Below, piece by piece: positions 39,983 through 50,118 of a stretch of DNA of 64,000 bases; the first letter of the stretch is position 1; every line of letters starts with the position of its first letter. Below the pieces are notes generated by a model that saw nothing but the letters and a program-made list of their open reading frames with translations, was not told the origin of the DNA and did no database searches. The stretch is from an uncultured Roseobacter sp. (GTDB lineage: Bacteria; Pseudomonadota; Alphaproteobacteria; Rhodobacterales; Rhodobacteraceae), in the NCBI RefSeq assembly GCF_947495025.1, contig NZ_CANLXG010000001.1, positions 1,364,001 through 1,428,000 on the forward strand, in the 5' to 3' direction. Both the position numbers and the translations under genes were made by a program.

Positions 39983-41860
39983 TCACCCGCGTTCATGAAA
40001 ATAGTCATAGATCTTTTCCGCCAGCGCCTCGGAAACACCGTCCACAGCTTTCAGATCGCTCAGGTTCGCCCGCGACACGGCCTTGGCCGAGCCAAAGTGC
40101 GCCAGAAGTGCACGTTTGCGCGCCGCACCGACGCCCGGCACGTCATCCAGCGGCGTTGCACCAACAGCTTTCGCGCGCTTTGCCCGGTGTGTACCGATGG
40201 CAAAACGGTGTGCTTCGTCGCGCATCCGCTGGATGAAATAAAGCACAGGGTCGTTGTGGCGCAGCGCAAAAGGCTGACGGCCAGTCCGGTAGAACTCTTC
40301 CTTGCCCGCGTCGCGGTCCAGCCCTTTGGCCACACCGACCATAGGGATATCCTCGACACCATATTCGCGCATGATCTCACGCACAGCGCTCACCTGTCCT
40401 GCGCCCCCATCGATCAGCAACAGATCCGGCCAGTGGCCTTCGCGGCGTTCGGGATCCTCTTTCTTGAGCCGCCTGAACCGGCGCGACAGAACTTCTTTCA
40501 TCATGCCGAAATCGTCGCCGGGTGTGAGCTCCTCGCCGCGGATGTTGAACTTGCGGTACTGGTTTTTCATGAACCCTTCAGGCCCTGCGACAACCATCGC
40601 GCCTACTGCAAAGGCCCCCTGAATATGCGAGTTATCGTAGACTTCGATCCGTTCCGGTGGTGCGGGCAGTTCAAAGGCCTCTGCCAGTCCCTTCATCAGG
40701 CGGGCCTGCGTGGCGCTCTCTGCCATCCTGCGCGCCAGCGACTCGCGCGCATTACGCAGTGCACCATCAATCAGTTCAGCCTTTTCGCCACGCCTGGGCA
40801 CGACCAGCTCAACCCGGCGCCCCAGTTTGCCAGACAGGGCTTCGGCCATCAGGTCAGGATTCTCGATCCCGTTGGACAGGATCACCTGGCGCGGTGGTTC
40901 ACGGGTGTCATAAAACTGGCCAAGAAACGCCTCCAGCACCTCTGCTGCATCCACATCCGCACCAACGCGCGGGTAATAGTCGCGGTTGCCCCAGTTCTGG
41001 TTCGCGCGGATGAAAAATACCTGCACACAGGCCTGTCCGCTGTCCATGTGCAGCGCCACGATATCCGCCTCCGACACGCTCTGCGGGTTGATACCCTGGG
41101 CTGTCTGGACCTGGGTCAGCGCCTTGATCCTGTCCCGCAGCGCGGCGGCCCGCTCGAACTCCATCTCCTCAGACGCAACATTCATCTCTGCGGCCAGCCG
41201 CGCCTGGATATCGGTCGTTTTGCCAGTCAGGAACTTTTCGGCATCGCGCACCGTCTGACAATAGTCCTCAGGCGTGATGCGGCCCACGCAAGGGGCCGAA
41301 CAGCGCTTGATCTGATACTGCAGGCAGGGGCGCGTCCGGCCCTCAAACTCCGAGTTTGAACAGTTGCGCAAAAGGAACACACGCTGCAGCTGGTTGAGGG
41401 TCCGGTTCACCGCGCCCGCCGAGGCAAAAGGTCCGTAGTAGTTCCCCTTCTCTTTTTTTGCGCCCCGGTGCTTTTTGATCTGGGGATAGTTATGATCCGC
41501 AGTCACCAGAATATTGGGAAAGCTTTTGTCGTCGCGCAGCAGTACGTTGAATTTGGGCTTAAGCTGCTTGATCAGGTTCTGCTCCAGCAGCAGCGCTTCG
41601 GTTTCTGTCCGCGTGGTCAGAAACATCATCGATGCGGTCATCGAAATCATCCGCGCGATACGACCTGAATGCCCACCGGGGCGCGCATAGCTGGAAACAC
41701 GAGCCCGCAGATTTCGGGCCTTGCCGACATATAGAACACGGCTTTCGGCATCCAGCATACGGTAGACGCCAGGCGATGTGTCCAGCGTGCGCATATACCC
41801 CTGGATGATCTCATGGCCGGTCGGCACATCCTGCGGCTGAGTGTCAAGCGAATCTGTCAT
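39983..41860 (-). CDS. uvrC: Excinuclease ABC subunit C
   Basis: Dual-incision nuclease of nucleotide excision repair, 625 residues. N-terminal GIY-YIG domain: [20 protein letters not shown]. The UVR motif region is [15 protein letters not shown]. The RNase H-like domain has [18 protein letters not shown] and [14 protein letters not shown]. Helix-hairpin-helix pair at the C-terminus ([20 protein letters not shown]). Start [11 protein letters not shown] (41860); upstream in-frame codons lack a conserved look. Confidence 0.96.
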   Translation of the reverse strand: MTDSLDTQPQDVPTGHEIIQGYMRTLDTSPGVYRMLDAESRVLYVGKARNLRARVSSYARPGGHSGRIARMISMTASMMFLTTRTETEALLLEQNLIKQLKPKFNVLLRDDKSFPNILVTADHNYPQIKKHRGAKKEKGNYYGPFASAGAVNRTLNQLQRVFLLRNCSNSEFEGRTRPCLQYQIKRCSAPCVGRITPEDYCQTVRDAEKFLTGKTTDIQARLAAEMNVASEEMEFERAAALRDRIKALTQVQTAQGINPQSVSEADIVALHMDSGQACVQVFFIRANQNWGNRDYYPRVGADVDAAEVLEAFLGQFYDTREPPRQVILSNGIENPDLMAEALSGKLGRRVELVVPRRGEKAELIDGALRNARESLARRMAESATQARLMKGLAEAFELPAPPERIEVYDNSHIQGAFAVGAMVVAGPEGFMKNQYRKFNIRGEELTPGDDFGMMKEVLSRRFRRLKKEDPERREGHWPDLLLIDGGAGQVSAVREIMREYGVEDIPMVGVAKGLDRDAGKEEFYRTGRQPFALRHNDPVLYFIQRMRDEAHRFAIGTHRAKRAKAVGATPLDDVPGVGAARKRALLAHFGSAKAVSRANLSDLKAVDGVSEALAEKIYDYFHERG

Positions 41861-42152
41861 GTCAACTTCGAGTGATTCTTCCCCGGCGCTGCACTGTAGC
41901 GAAGCCAGCCGCAAGAGAGAACCTTTCCACGGTTCCTGTGGACAACTCTGCAGATAACTTCCCGCCACTCGGAAAATGTTGTTGGATTATGGGCATTTCT
42001 TCGATTTGCACAAAAAATAGGCAGCATTTTAACCCATTGTTATCAAACGTTTTTTTCTTGTACACCGGCCAAGGTTTTGAAAACAAAGGCATTTTGGTAA
42101 CGATTTTGTAACAACTTCACCTCCGGTGCAAAACTTCCCGTGCGTCACGCAT
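41861..42152. other. AT-rich uvrC promoter region
   Basis: 292 bases between uvrC and the SDR gene, both on the minus strand. Markedly AT-rich for this genome around 41970-42120, consistent with a promoter. I see no clear LexA box and no convincing gene; short plus-strand frames here have no supporting signal. Confidence 0.4.
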
Positions 42153-42932
42153 TTATTCCACGCCCAGGACGTCCGGCGTCTCCCAGCCGAGGTGCTGACC
42201 GCCATCCACACAAATGAGCTGACCGGTGACCGCTCTGGCATCGAGCAGGTAGCCGACTGCAGCTGTTATATCCTCTGGATCTGACCCCCGCTGCAACGTG
42301 GTTGCGGCGCGCTGGCTGGCGAATTCCGCGTCTGTCTGGCGGCCTCCGCGCAGTGTTGGTCCCGGGCCGATACCGTTCACCCGAATGGCCGGTGCCAGCG
42401 CCTGGGCACTGGTTTGTGTGAACGCCCACAGTGCGGCCTTAGCCAGCGTGTAGGTCGAAAACTCAGGTGTCAGTTTCCGCACGCGCTGATCAATCATGTT
42501 CACGATAACACCTGCTGCCACAGGCTCGCCCCGGGCATCGCGCAGGGGTTCCAGACCCTGAGCTGCCATCTTCTGCGTCAGGATAAACGGCGCACGCAGA
42601 TTGCTCTGCATGTGCTTGTCCCAGGACACGCGCGTGGCCGAACCAATCGTGTCGTACTCAAAGATCGAGGCGTTGTTGATCAGACAGGTGACAGGCCCGC
42701 CAAGCGCCTCAGTGGCGGCATCAAACAATGCCTCAGTCTGATGGTCGTCCAGCATATCTGCCTGGAGTGCGATTGCCCGGCCGCCGGACTGTGAGATCAG
42801 TTTCACAGTTTCATCAGCTCCGGCGCTGGACGAGGCATAGTGGACTGCCACCGCGTACCCGCGTGATGCCAGATACAGGGCAATCTCGCGGCCTATACGG
42901 TGCCCTGCACCGGTAACAAGTGCATTGGCCAT
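42153..42932 (-). CDS. Short-chain dehydrogenase, pteridine-reductase-like
   Basis: 259-residue NAD(P)-dependent SDR from MANALVTGAGHRIGREIALYL. The nucleotide motif is TGAGHRIG, with Arg replacing the second Gly of TGxxxGxG, as in PTR1/FolM pteridine reductases. Other motifs: CLINNASIFEYD, catalytic YTLAK, and NGIGPGPTLRG. A role in reducing pterins or dihydrofolate is inferred from the motif; a generic oxidoreductase remains possible. It follows the antiporter gene on the same strand with a 22-base gap. Confidence 0.85.
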   Translation of the reverse strand: MANALVTGAGHRIGREIALYLASRGYAVAVHYASSSAGADETVKLISQSGGRAIALQADMLDDHQTEALFDAATEALGGPVTCLINNASIFEYDTIGSATRVSWDKHMQSNLRAPFILTQKMAAQGLEPLRDARGEPVAAGVIVNMIDQRVRKLTPEFSTYTLAKAALWAFTQTSAQALAPAIRVNGIGPGPTLRGGRQTDAEFASQRAATTLQRGSDPEDITAAVGYLLDARAVTGQLICVDGGQHLGWETPDVLGVE

Positions 42933-42954
42933 AGCATCCTCTCCCGTCTTTTGT

Positions 42955-43911
42955 TCAGCTGAGCAGCAACAACATGTAACCGGCATATAGGGCGGCGAGC
43001 AGAATACCCCACCCCCGCGTAATATTGACCTTGCCGTAGACAAAAACCGCCAGCAGCAGGGATGCACCCAGCATCACCCAGAGATCGAACCGCAAAAACT
43101 CCGGATCAACCGGGATCGGGCCGACCAGACTCGCAATGCCGATGATGGCCAGCAGGTTGAACATATTCGAGCCGATGACATTCCCCAGCGCCACATCTGC
43201 CTGACGGCGCAACGCAGCCATAGTGGTCGTTGCCAGTTCGGGCAGAGATGTACCGATCGCCACGAGCGTCAGACCGATAACCGTATCGGACACGCCATAC
43301 TGCCGCGCGATGATTGTGGCATTATCGACAAGCAGATCAGCCCCAAGTGGCAGACCGATAAGACCCAGCACCAGAAAGACGGCAATACGCCATCCGGGCA
43401 TATCCGGATCGGCGCCTTCGGGCTCCTCGTCGTCATCGCCCTTGCAGGCCTGCCTGTGCTGATGCGCATCGCGAAAGGCGTCTCCCAGCACAAAGGCCAC
43501 TGCAACCAGCAGAATAATGCCCGCGATCCAGTCAAAAACGCCCCGGTACGCCAGCCCGATAAAGAGCAGCGAGGCGACGATCATGAAGTTGTAGGTTTTC
43601 CGGGTGTTGCATTCCGACGTGTGCATCGCCGCGAGGATCGCGGGCACCCCCAGCACCAGCAGGATGTTGGCGGTGTTTGAGCCGACAACGTTGCCCAGCG
43701 CCAGGCCCGGTGCACCTTCCAGCACGGCCTGAATGGAGATCAGAAGCTCGGGCGCAGATGTTCCGAAAGCCACAATTGTAAGTGATACGATGAGCGCGGG
43801 TACCCCAAGCCGCAGGCTGAGGTTCACAGCACCCTTTACCAGCGCATCGCCGGCCAGCAGCAGGATCAGCAGACCGAGGCCGGAGAGCAGCCATGGCATC
43901 AGTTCGCTCAC
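42955..43911 (-). CDS. Calcium/sodium antiporter (CaCA family, YrbG-like)
   Basis: 318-residue inner-membrane exchanger with ten to eleven hydrophobic helices. The two inverted a-repeats are plain: VAFGTSAPELLISIQA with ALGNVVGSNTANILL, and VAIGTSLPELATTTMAA with ALGNVIGSNMFNLLA. The central loop is acidic (CKGDDDEEPEGADPD). Start GTG 43911 overlaps the stop of the small upstream gene (GTGA). Confidence 0.93.
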   Translation of the reverse strand: MSELMPWLLSGLGLLILLLAGDALVKGAVNLSLRLGVPALIVSLTIVAFGTSAPELLISIQAVLEGAPGLALGNVVGSNTANILLVLGVPAILAAMHTSECNTRKTYNFMIVASLLFIGLAYRGVFDWIAGIILLVAVAFVLGDAFRDAHQHRQACKGDDDEEPEGADPDMPGWRIAVFLVLGLIGLPLGADLLVDNATIIARQYGVSDTVIGLTLVAIGTSLPELATTTMAALRRQADVALGNVIGSNMFNLLAIIGIASLVGPIPVDPEFLRFDLWVMLGASLLLAVFVYGKVNITRGWGILLAALYAGYMLLLLS

Positions 43912-44078
43912 GAACGCCCTCCCGCGCCACAGCTGCAGGGCCCCCGCCCGATCCGGTACCGGCCACAGGCACCGCATTTGGCCTGTGCCAGCCGTTTTCC
44001 ACCCAGCCAGTGCATCTTGCCGAACATCGCCAGGACACCCATGACGACCAGGAAGAGGGTGACAATCTTGAAGATCAT
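43908..44078 (-). CDS. Small membrane protein with C-terminal four-cysteine motif
   Basis: 56 residues: one hydrophobic helix (FKIVTLFLVVMGVLAMFG), then KCGACGRYRIGRGPCSCG, a compact Cys4 zinc-ribbon-like or rubredoxin-like knuckle. It sits between the peptidase gene (4-base gap) and the antiporter (overlap), so it is translated within an operon. I recall similar small proteins in other roseobacters. Function unknown. Confidence 0.75.
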   Translation of the reverse strand: MIFKIVTLFLVVMGVLAMFGKMHWLGGKRLAQAKCGACGRYRIGRGPCSCGAGGRS

Positions 44079-44082
44079 CCGG

Positions 44083-44880
44083 TTACAGCCCGTACTGCGC
44101 GAATGCGCTGCGCTCTTCGACGGACTGCAGTGTGTCGTCAATCAGCTGCGCACCAAAGCGCGCCAGCAGGGGCTTTTTGATGCCATAGGCGCGGAACCTG
44201 ACCTTTTCGCCGAAACGGTCCTGCATCATCGGCTTCAGATGGCCGATACCGTCAATCAGACCCAGTTCCTGCGCCCTGCGCGCCAGCCAGACTTCTCCGG
44301 TGAAAAGGTCACGGTCCTCGGGCAGCTTGCCTTTGCGTCGCGCTGCCACGTGATCTTTGAAATTCGTATGTATGTCTTCGAGCAACCCCTTCAGGCGCTC
44401 GACGTCCTCGGGATTTTCCGGCCGGAACGGGTCCAGCATGGATTTTGACTTCCCTGCGGTATAGACGCGCCGCTCGATCCCCTGCCGGGCCAGCAGTTCA
44501 TGGGCGCCGAAAGAGGCTGAAATGACGCCGATTGAACCAACTACTGAACTGTCATCTGCATAAATTTCGTCTGCGGCCGCGGCCAGCCAGTAACCACCTG
44601 ACGCCGCCACGTCCTCGACAAAGGCGATAACAGGCACTTCTTTTTCAGATGCCAAACGCCGGATTCGCGCGCCGATCAGAGAAGACTGAACAGGGCTGCC
44701 ACCAGGCGAGTTGATCTGAAGCGCCACGGCGGCTGGTTTGCCGCGTGAAAAGGCCTTTTCGATCACCGGGGCGAGAGTGGCGTCGTTCAGTGTGCCCCGT
44801 CCGGACGCACTGATCACGCCAGAGAGGCGGACAACAGCGACCACGGGGTCGGATTTCATGAAGGGTATCCAGCGTTTCAT
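44083..44880 (-). CDS. sppA: S49 family signal peptide peptidase (SppA-like)
   Basis: 265-residue serine protease of the SppA/S49 family from MKRWIPFMKSDPVVAVVRL. The catalytic Ser is in VAASGGYWLAAAADEIYAD, the Lys likely in the TAGKSKSMLDPFRP segment; NSPGGSPVQSSLIGARIR is the substrate-binding loop. Short form with one S49 domain and no clear N-terminal membrane helix. It heads the unit with the small Cys4 protein and the antiporter. Confidence 0.9.
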   Translation of the reverse strand: MKRWIPFMKSDPVVAVVRLSGVISASGRGTLNDATLAPVIEKAFSRGKPAAVALQINSPGGSPVQSSLIGARIRRLASEKEVPVIAFVEDVAASGGYWLAAAADEIYADDSSVVGSIGVISASFGAHELLARQGIERRVYTAGKSKSMLDPFRPENPEDVERLKGLLEDIHTNFKDHVAARRKGKLPEDRDLFTGEVWLARRAQELGLIDGIGHLKPMMQDRFGEKVRFRAYGIKKPLLARFGAQLIDDTLQSVEERSAFAQYGL

Positions 44881-44950
44881 GTGACCCCATGTAGAATGCA
44901 CCACCCTCTCAAACAAGGCAGACCGGCACAAGAGTTTGCAGCCTGCGTCT

Positions 44951-45712
44951 TTATTGCCGGATGCGCCAGCCGGTTCTGAATATCCACCAGATTGCGGCAA
45001 GGCAAAGTGCCGTAAAGCCGGCAATCGCAAAGAGTGATATGCCGATCGGCACGTCGGATGTCTCAAAGAAGGCCCAGCGAAACCCGGAAATCAGATAAAC
45101 AACCGGATTGAACATAGAAATCGTCTGCCAGACCGGCGGCAGCATAGAGATCGAATAGAATGCCCCGCCCAGGAACACCAGCGGGGTAACGATCAGCAGC
45201 GGCACAAGCTGCAACTGTTCGAAACTGCCCGCCCAGATGCCAATGATGAATCCCAGCAACGCAAAGCTGATACAGGTGAGCACAAGAAAAACCAGCATCG
45301 CGAGGGGATGCGCGATCTGCACATCGACAAAGAAAAACGAGGTGCCCAGGATGATCACCCCGATGATCAGTGCCTTGGCCGCTGCGGCACCTACGTATCC
45401 GGCGACGATCTCCAGAAAACTCACGGGTGCCGAGAGCAGCTCATAGACCGTGCCGATGAATTTTGGGAAATAGATGCCAAACGACGCGTTGGAAATCGCC
45501 TGGGTGATCACCGACAGCATGATCAGCCCCGGCACGATGAACGCGCCATAGCTGACCCCCTCAACCTCCTGGATACGGCTGCCGATGGCGGCACCGAAAA
45601 CCACAAAGTAAAGCGACGTCGAAAGGACCGGCGAGATCAGGCTCTGCGCCAGGGTGCGGAAAAACCGCGCCATTTCAAACATAAAGATCGCGCGGATCGC
45701 TGTCAGGTTCAT
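44951..45712 (-). CDS. ABC-2 type exporter permease
   Basis: 253 residues with six hydrophobic helices. [20 protein letters not shown] and the C-terminal [19 protein letters not shown] with [17 protein letters not shown] are typical of the YadH/NodJ ABC-2 group. The start overlaps the ATPase stop by 4 bases. Substrate not evident. Confidence 0.9.
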   Translation of the reverse strand: MNLTAIRAIFMFEMARFFRTLAQSLISPVLSTSLYFVVFGAAIGSRIQEVEGVSYGAFIVPGLIMLSVITQAISNASFGIYFPKFIGTVYELLSAPVSFLEIVAGYVGAAAAKALIIGVIILGTSFFFVDVQIAHPLAMLVFLVLTCISFALLGFIIGIWAGSFEQLQLVPLLIVTPLVFLGGAFYSISMLPPVWQTISMFNPVVYLISGFRWAFFETSDVPIGISLFAIAGFTALCLAAIWWIFRTGWRIRQ

Positions 45713-46650
45713 GCCGCATCCTCCCCGTCGTCTGCGTGCACAAGATCAACAAAAATGTCCTCCAGACTGCTCTGCCGGGTCACCACGTCCCGCAGCACCA
45801 GCCCGGATTTACTCACATCCTGCAGAAGCTTGGTAATCCCTGTGCGCTCGGCACGTGTGTCATAGCTGTACGTCAGCGTATGTTTATCCTCACCCAGCAC
45901 CAGGTCGTAGCCCGCCAGCGCCTCGGGAATGCTGTCCAGTGGCTGCGACAGCTGCACGTCCAGCTGCTTCTGCCCCATACGCGCCATCAGCGCATCCTTG
46001 TCCTCGATCAGCAACATCTCGCCCCGCGCGATCACGCCCACGCGATCTGCAATCGCCTCAGCCTCTTCGATATAATGCGTCGTCAGCACAATCGTCACGC
46101 CCGAGGCTTTCAGCCCGGCCACGACCTCCCACATGTCCTTGCGCAGCTCTACGTCGACGCCTGCCGTGGGTTCGTCCAGAAACAGCAACTGCGGCTCATG
46201 GCTGAGCGCCTTGGCGATCAGTACCCTGCGTTTCATACCGCCTGACAGTTCGCGTATCTGATTGTTGCGTTTGTCCCAGAGCGACAGCTGTCTGAGAATA
46301 CGTTCAATGATCGCGTCATCCTTCGGCCGGCCGAACAGCCCGCGTGAGAAGCGGACGGTGTTGATCACCTTCTCGAAAGGCTCCAGATTTATCTCCTGCG
46401 GCACCAGGCCGATCATACTGCGCGCGGCACGGTACTCGCGCTGTATGCAGTGCCCCCCGACCTGCACATCGCCGGATGTCGCTGTTGTGATCCCGCAAAC
46501 GGTCGAGATCAGCGTCGTCTTACCGGCACCGTTGGGACCCAGCAGAGCAACAATCTCGCCCTTCTTGATCTCCAGGTTCACGCCTTTGAGCGCTTCAAAA
46601 CCATCAGCGTAGGATTTTCGCAGGTCGGTGATATTCAGAATCGCTGACAT
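45709..46650 (-). CDS. ABC-2 type exporter ATPase
   Basis: 313-residue ATPase of the YadG/DrrA type. Walker [10 protein letters not shown], signature [17 protein letters not shown], Walker [13 protein letters not shown] and the switch histidine in [14 protein letters not shown]-terminal DrrA-like extension (about 225-313) follows. Forms a two-gene exporter with the permease. Confidence 0.93.
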   Translation of the reverse strand: MSAILNITDLRKSYADGFEALKGVNLEIKKGEIVALLGPNGAGKTTLISTVCGITTATSGDVQVGGHCIQREYRAARSMIGLVPQEINLEPFEKVINTVRFSRGLFGRPKDDAIIERILRQLSLWDKRNNQIRELSGGMKRRVLIAKALSHEPQLLFLDEPTAGVDVELRKDMWEVVAGLKASGVTIVLTTHYIEEAEAIADRVGVIARGEMLLIEDKDALMARMGQKQLDVQLSQPLDSIPEALAGYDLVLGEDKHTLTYSYDTRAERTGITKLLQDVSKSGLVLRDVVTRQSSLEDIFVDLVHADDGEDAA

Positions 46651-46761
46651 AGGCCCGCCTCCCTGCGGTTTATCCGTCCTAGGGTGAAACCAAAAGGAAC
46701 AACAGCGCGCTGACGCACATCTCTGTCAGGTTTTGTGCGCAAACCCGCAGGTACGCACGTA

Positions 46762-47283
46762 TCAGGCTTTTCCGGTCACCCGTTTAAGCCAGCTTTTCTT
46801 TTGCGCTTCGGGTGCTTCCTCGCCTGGTTCCGCCGGATCAGCCGGTCCTTCAAGCGTTTCCTGCAGATTGGAAAAGAACTGATCGGCCATTTTTCTGGCA
46901 AATCCGTCGATGATCCGGCTGCCGAGCTGTGCGAGTTTTCCACCCACTTTGGCTTCAACGTCATAGCTCAGCGCCGTACCGCCGTCGCTGGGTGCCATAC
47001 TGACAGCCGCACCGCCTTTGGCGAAACCAGCCGCACCGCCCTTGCCCTCACCGGTGATGGTGAGAGACTGGCCCGGCACCATATCCGACAGCGTCACAGC
47101 CCCTTTGAACGTCGCTTTGACCGGCCCGACTTTCTGTACAACTGTCGCCTCAAACCCGTCTTCGGGGGAGCCGGTTACTTCCTGCGCTCCGGGCACACAG
47201 GCCTTCAGCACCTCAGGAGACAGCAGCGCAGCATAAACCTCGTCGGGCGTAGCGGCGATCTGGCGTGTGTCGGACATCTTCAT
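46762..47283 (-). CDS. CoxG/SRPBCC family protein
   Basis: 173 residues of the carbon monoxide dehydrogenase subunit G family (SRPBCC lipid-binding fold). It starts KMSDTRQIAATPDEVYAALL and has CVPGAQEV, the ITGEGKGGAAGFAKG loop and RIIDGFARKMADQFF. A Lys-rich C-terminal tail follows an acidic linker. In CO dehydrogenase operons CoxG tethers the enzyme to the membrane; no cox genes are near here. GGGAGAGACCGAC precedes the ATG. Confidence 0.87.
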   Translation of the reverse strand: MKMSDTRQIAATPDEVYAALLSPEVLKACVPGAQEVTGSPEDGFEATVVQKVGPVKATFKGAVTLSDMVPGQSLTITGEGKGGAAGFAKGGAAVSMAPSDGGTALSYDVEAKVGGKLAQLGSRIIDGFARKMADQFFSNLQETLEGPADPAEPGEEAPEAQKKSWLKRVTGKA

Positions 47284-47411
47284 GTCGGTCTCTCCCTGCT
47301 GTTTCCATGTCCCGCCAAGACTGACACAAAGCAGAGCGACGCGCCAATCGGTTTTCGATCCATGTCGCTTTCTGGCTCGACAGACCGTGCAGGCCTGATA
47401 ACCGTTGGATC

Positions 47412-48389
47412 ATGTCGCAGACTCCCACAAATAATGCCGCTCTGGCCATCGCCTTTGTGCTGGGCGGCGTAGCCGCTATCTCCTTCAACGACATGCTCAT
47501 CAAGCAACTCTCGGGCGGCTATCCGCTGCACGAAATCGTGTTCATCCGGTCTTTTGTCGGGCTGATCCTGACGCTTTTCCTGATCCGCATGGAAGGCGGC
47601 TGGCAGATCCTGAAAACCCGCCGGCCTGTCCTGCACGCCATCCGCGGTTTGCTGATCGTTGTAGCCAACATGAGTTTTTTTGCCGCTCTGGCTGCGATCC
47701 CGCTTGCGGACGCCACGGCGCTGTTCTTTGCCGCGCCGCTGATGATCACGGTGCTGTCGATTCCGATCCTGGGCGAAAAAGTCGGGCCTGTGCGTATGAC
47801 CGCAGTGATCGTGGGATTTGCCGGCGTGATCATCATGCAGCGCCCCTGGGCGGACGCCGACCAGCTGCAGGCCTCGCGCCTTGTACTGCTGCTCCCGGTG
47901 CTCGCCGCACTGACCTATGCACTGAACCAGCTGATGACCCGCAAGCTGGGTGTCGAAAGCAAGGCTTCTGCTCTTTCAGTCTATGTGCAGCTCGCGTTTA
48001 TTGTGGTCTCTGTGGCCTTTTTCCTTGTCGCCGGTGACGGGCGCTTTGCGGAAAATGCCACAGACCCCTCGATGCAGTTTCTGCTGCGTGCCTGGGTCTG
48101 GCCCACTTCGTCCGACTGGGTGTGGCTGCTGGGTATGGGTGCCAATGCGGCTGTGATCGGCTACTGCCTCAGCCAGGCCTACCGCATCGCCGATGCTGCC
48201 ACTGTTGCGCCTTTTGAATACGTGGGGCTGCCCATGGCGGTGTTCTGGGGCTGGGTCGTCTTCGGCGACCTCCCGGTCTGGGAAGTCTGGGCAGGCATAG
48301 CGCTCATTCTGGGCTCGGGGCTTTTTGTTTTTCTGCGTGAAAAGCAAAAAGCTCGTGTCATCTCGCGCGCACCTGTCAGACGTCGCTGA
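47412..48389 (+). CDS. EamA/DMT family transporter
   Basis: 325-residue inner-membrane transporter of the drug/metabolite superfamily with ten hydrophobic helices and two EamA repeats. ISFNDMLIKQLSGGYPLHEI starts the first and TYALNQLMTRKLGV the second; LPMAVFWGWVVFGDLP is near the end. Substrate unknown. Transcribed alone, divergent from the CoxG-like gene. Confidence 0.9.
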   Translation: MSQTPTNNAALAIAFVLGGVAAISFNDMLIKQLSGGYPLHEIVFIRSFVGLILTLFLIRMEGGWQILKTRRPVLHAIRGLLIVVANMSFFAALAAIPLADATALFFAAPLMITVLSIPILGEKVGPVRMTAVIVGFAGVIIMQRPWADADQLQASRLVLLLPVLAALTYALNQLMTRKLGVESKASALSVYVQLAFIVVSVAFFLVAGDGRFAENATDPSMQFLLRAWVWPTSSDWVWLLGMGANAAVIGYCLSQAYRIADAATVAPFEYVGLPMAVFWGWVVFGDLPVWEVWAGIALILGSGLFVFLREKQKARVISRAPVRRR

Positions 48390-48513
48390 GCCCCACGTTC
48401 TCATCAGAAAACCGCACCTCCGGGCCACGCAGAACAGGCCCGCTTTGGGTCCTTGCCTTCTGACCGGGCCCGAGACGACTTGACAGACAGTTTTTATGTA
48501 ATAATGTAATTAC

Positions 48514-48873
48514 ATGATTACTAATGATGATATGGATGCGATCTTTCAGGCTCTGGCACATGCGACCCGTCGGGCCATGCTGGACCACCTGCGGGATGAT
48601 CCCGGCCTGTCTGTCGGCAGGCTGGCAAGCCATTTTGACGTCAGCCGGATCGCTGTGATGAACCATCTGGCTGTTCTGGAGAAAGCAGGGCTTGTGATCA
48701 GCGAAAAGGACGGGCGGTCGCGCAGGCTCTACCTGAACGCCATGCCGATCCAGGACATTCATGAGCGCTGGACAGACACCTTTTCGGCACACTGGGCTGA
48801 TCGCGTCAACATCATCAGACATGCTGCTGAGGCAGCGGCTCGTAAACTGGAAGAGAGAGACGACGATGACTGA
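48514..48873 (+). CDS. ArsR family transcriptional regulator
   Basis: 119-residue winged-helix regulator: DAIFQALAHATRRAMLDHL, the HTH SVGRLASHFDVSRIAVMNHL, and wing EKDGRSRRLYL. There is no ArsR-type metal-binding CVC motif, so it is of the non-metal class commonly paired with SRPBCC proteins. Overlaps the next gene by 8 bases. AT-rich promoter just upstream (48488-48513). Confidence 0.92.
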   Translation: MITNDDMDAIFQALAHATRRAMLDHLRDDPGLSVGRLASHFDVSRIAVMNHLAVLEKAGLVISEKDGRSRRLYLNAMPIQDIHERWTDTFSAHWADRVNIIRHAAEAAARKLEERDDDD

Positions 48874-49393
48874 ACCTGTGTATGCCAAAGCCAATATCAA
48901 CCGTACCTTTATCAAAGCGCCTGTCGAAACAGTCTGGTCCACCCTTGTTGCAACAGACAGGGCGCTGCCATTTTTCTTTGGCTCAGTCTGTCAGACAACC
49001 GATGGCCTGAAGCCCGGTGCGCGGTACCGGATGGTTCATCCCAACAGGAAAATCGCGATGGTTGTTGGCGAAGTCATCGCTTTTGATCCGCCACACCTTT
49101 ACGCGCACACTTTTCAGATGACCAACATCGACGAACCGCCCTGCAAAGTAACCTATGAGCTCGTCGAAAAAGACGGAGGCACAGAGTTTTCGCTGACCAT
49201 TGAAAACGCAATCGAAGGTGGGAAGCTGTTTAAGGAAATGGTGTCTGCGCAGGGCTTTATCGGCACGAACCTGAAAGCCCTCTGCGAAACCGGCCGCCCG
49301 GCCTTTACCGGACGGATGGTCGGTTTGCTGTCACCGGTTTTCGGGTTGCTGGCGAAGAAAGAGCAGAACATCGCTAACTGGCCACTTCGCTAG
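48866..49393 (+). CDS. SRPBCC (AHSA1-like) domain protein
   Basis: 175 residues from MTEPVYAKANINRTFIKAPV. The START-like fold is suggested by APVETVWSTLVATDRALPFF, FDPPHLYAHTFQMTN and TYELVEKDGGTEFSLTIEN. Such proteins bind small hydrophobic ligands; with the ArsR partner it may be a ligand-responsive pair. Function unknown. Confidence 0.88.
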   Translation: MTEPVYAKANINRTFIKAPVETVWSTLVATDRALPFFFGSVCQTTDGLKPGARYRMVHPNRKIAMVVGEVIAFDPPHLYAHTFQMTNIDEPPCKVTYELVEKDGGTEFSLTIENAIEGGKLFKEMVSAQGFIGTNLKALCETGRPAFTGRMVGLLSPVFGLLAKKEQNIANWPLR

Positions 49394-49432
49394 ATTGCGC
49401 GCCACGACATATAAGCAGAGAAAGGGACAAAA

Positions 49433-49873
49433 ATGGATATTTCAGCGACACGGACTTCGACATATGCGGGATCCGGATGGGTCAGGATCATCGCGGCTGT
49501 CGGGATCATCTGGTACACGTTTGGCCTTGTCCAGTTCTGGCTTGGGTTTTCAATGGACACCACAGCTGCGGCTCAGTCCGGCGTCATCACAGCGGCTCAC
49601 AGCGCCGCTATTGACGCCACGCCTCTTCTGATCTGGCTGGCATTTGCCCTCGCATCCGGCGCAGGGGTTGCGGGTTCTGTTTTTCTCTTTTCCGGCTCAG
49701 CCGGTGCACAACAGGCCTTTGGTGTGTCCCTGGCTGCTGCCGGCATCTACTACGCCTGGGTTTATGCGTTCAGTGGCTCTGGTGCACACCGCCCGTCCGA
49801 AGAAGCAGTCATCGCCATCATTGTTGTTTCTGTGACTATGGGTTTTCTGTTGCTGAGCCGCCGGGTTACCTGA
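49433..49873 (+). CDS. Four-helix membrane protein of unknown function
   Basis: 146 residues with four hydrophobic helices (about 17-37, 62-84, 90-110 and 121-140). WYTFGLVQFWLGFSMDTTAA lies at the end of helix one. It has GAGAAAGGGAC before the ATG and follows the SRPBCC gene after 40 bases, so probably the third gene of that unit. Resembles small sugar-transporter-like/DoxX-type membrane proteins only vaguely. Confidence 0.75.
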   Translation: MDISATRTSTYAGSGWVRIIAAVGIIWYTFGLVQFWLGFSMDTTAAAQSGVITAAHSAAIDATPLLIWLAFALASGAGVAGSVFLFSGSAGAQQAFGVSLAAAGIYYAWVYAFSGSGAHRPSEEAVIAIIVVSVTMGFLLLSRRVT

Positions 49874-50118
49874 CCCATTCTGACCGGCATTCAGCGCCCG
49901 ATAGAATGCCGTTGTCTGCAGTACCGTCCATCATTCCCGGCAGCCGGGCCAGACCGTGCGTGCTGTCTCAGCTGCACGGGCGATACAGGCCCCTGTAGTA
50001 GCAGACGTGATATCGCACAAGCGACATCATGCCGGGCCGGGCGTCAGGGGTCTGAAAAGCTGACTTCTGCAACTTCGCACGAACTCGCCGCCCACGGTCT
50101 GTGGTCAGACAGCCCCGG

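Noticed and set aside
41872..42111. 79-codon plus-strand frame in the AT-rich region upstream of uvrC
   Set aside because: Partly antisense to the uvrC start region, no ribosome site and no domain; the region looks like a promoter.
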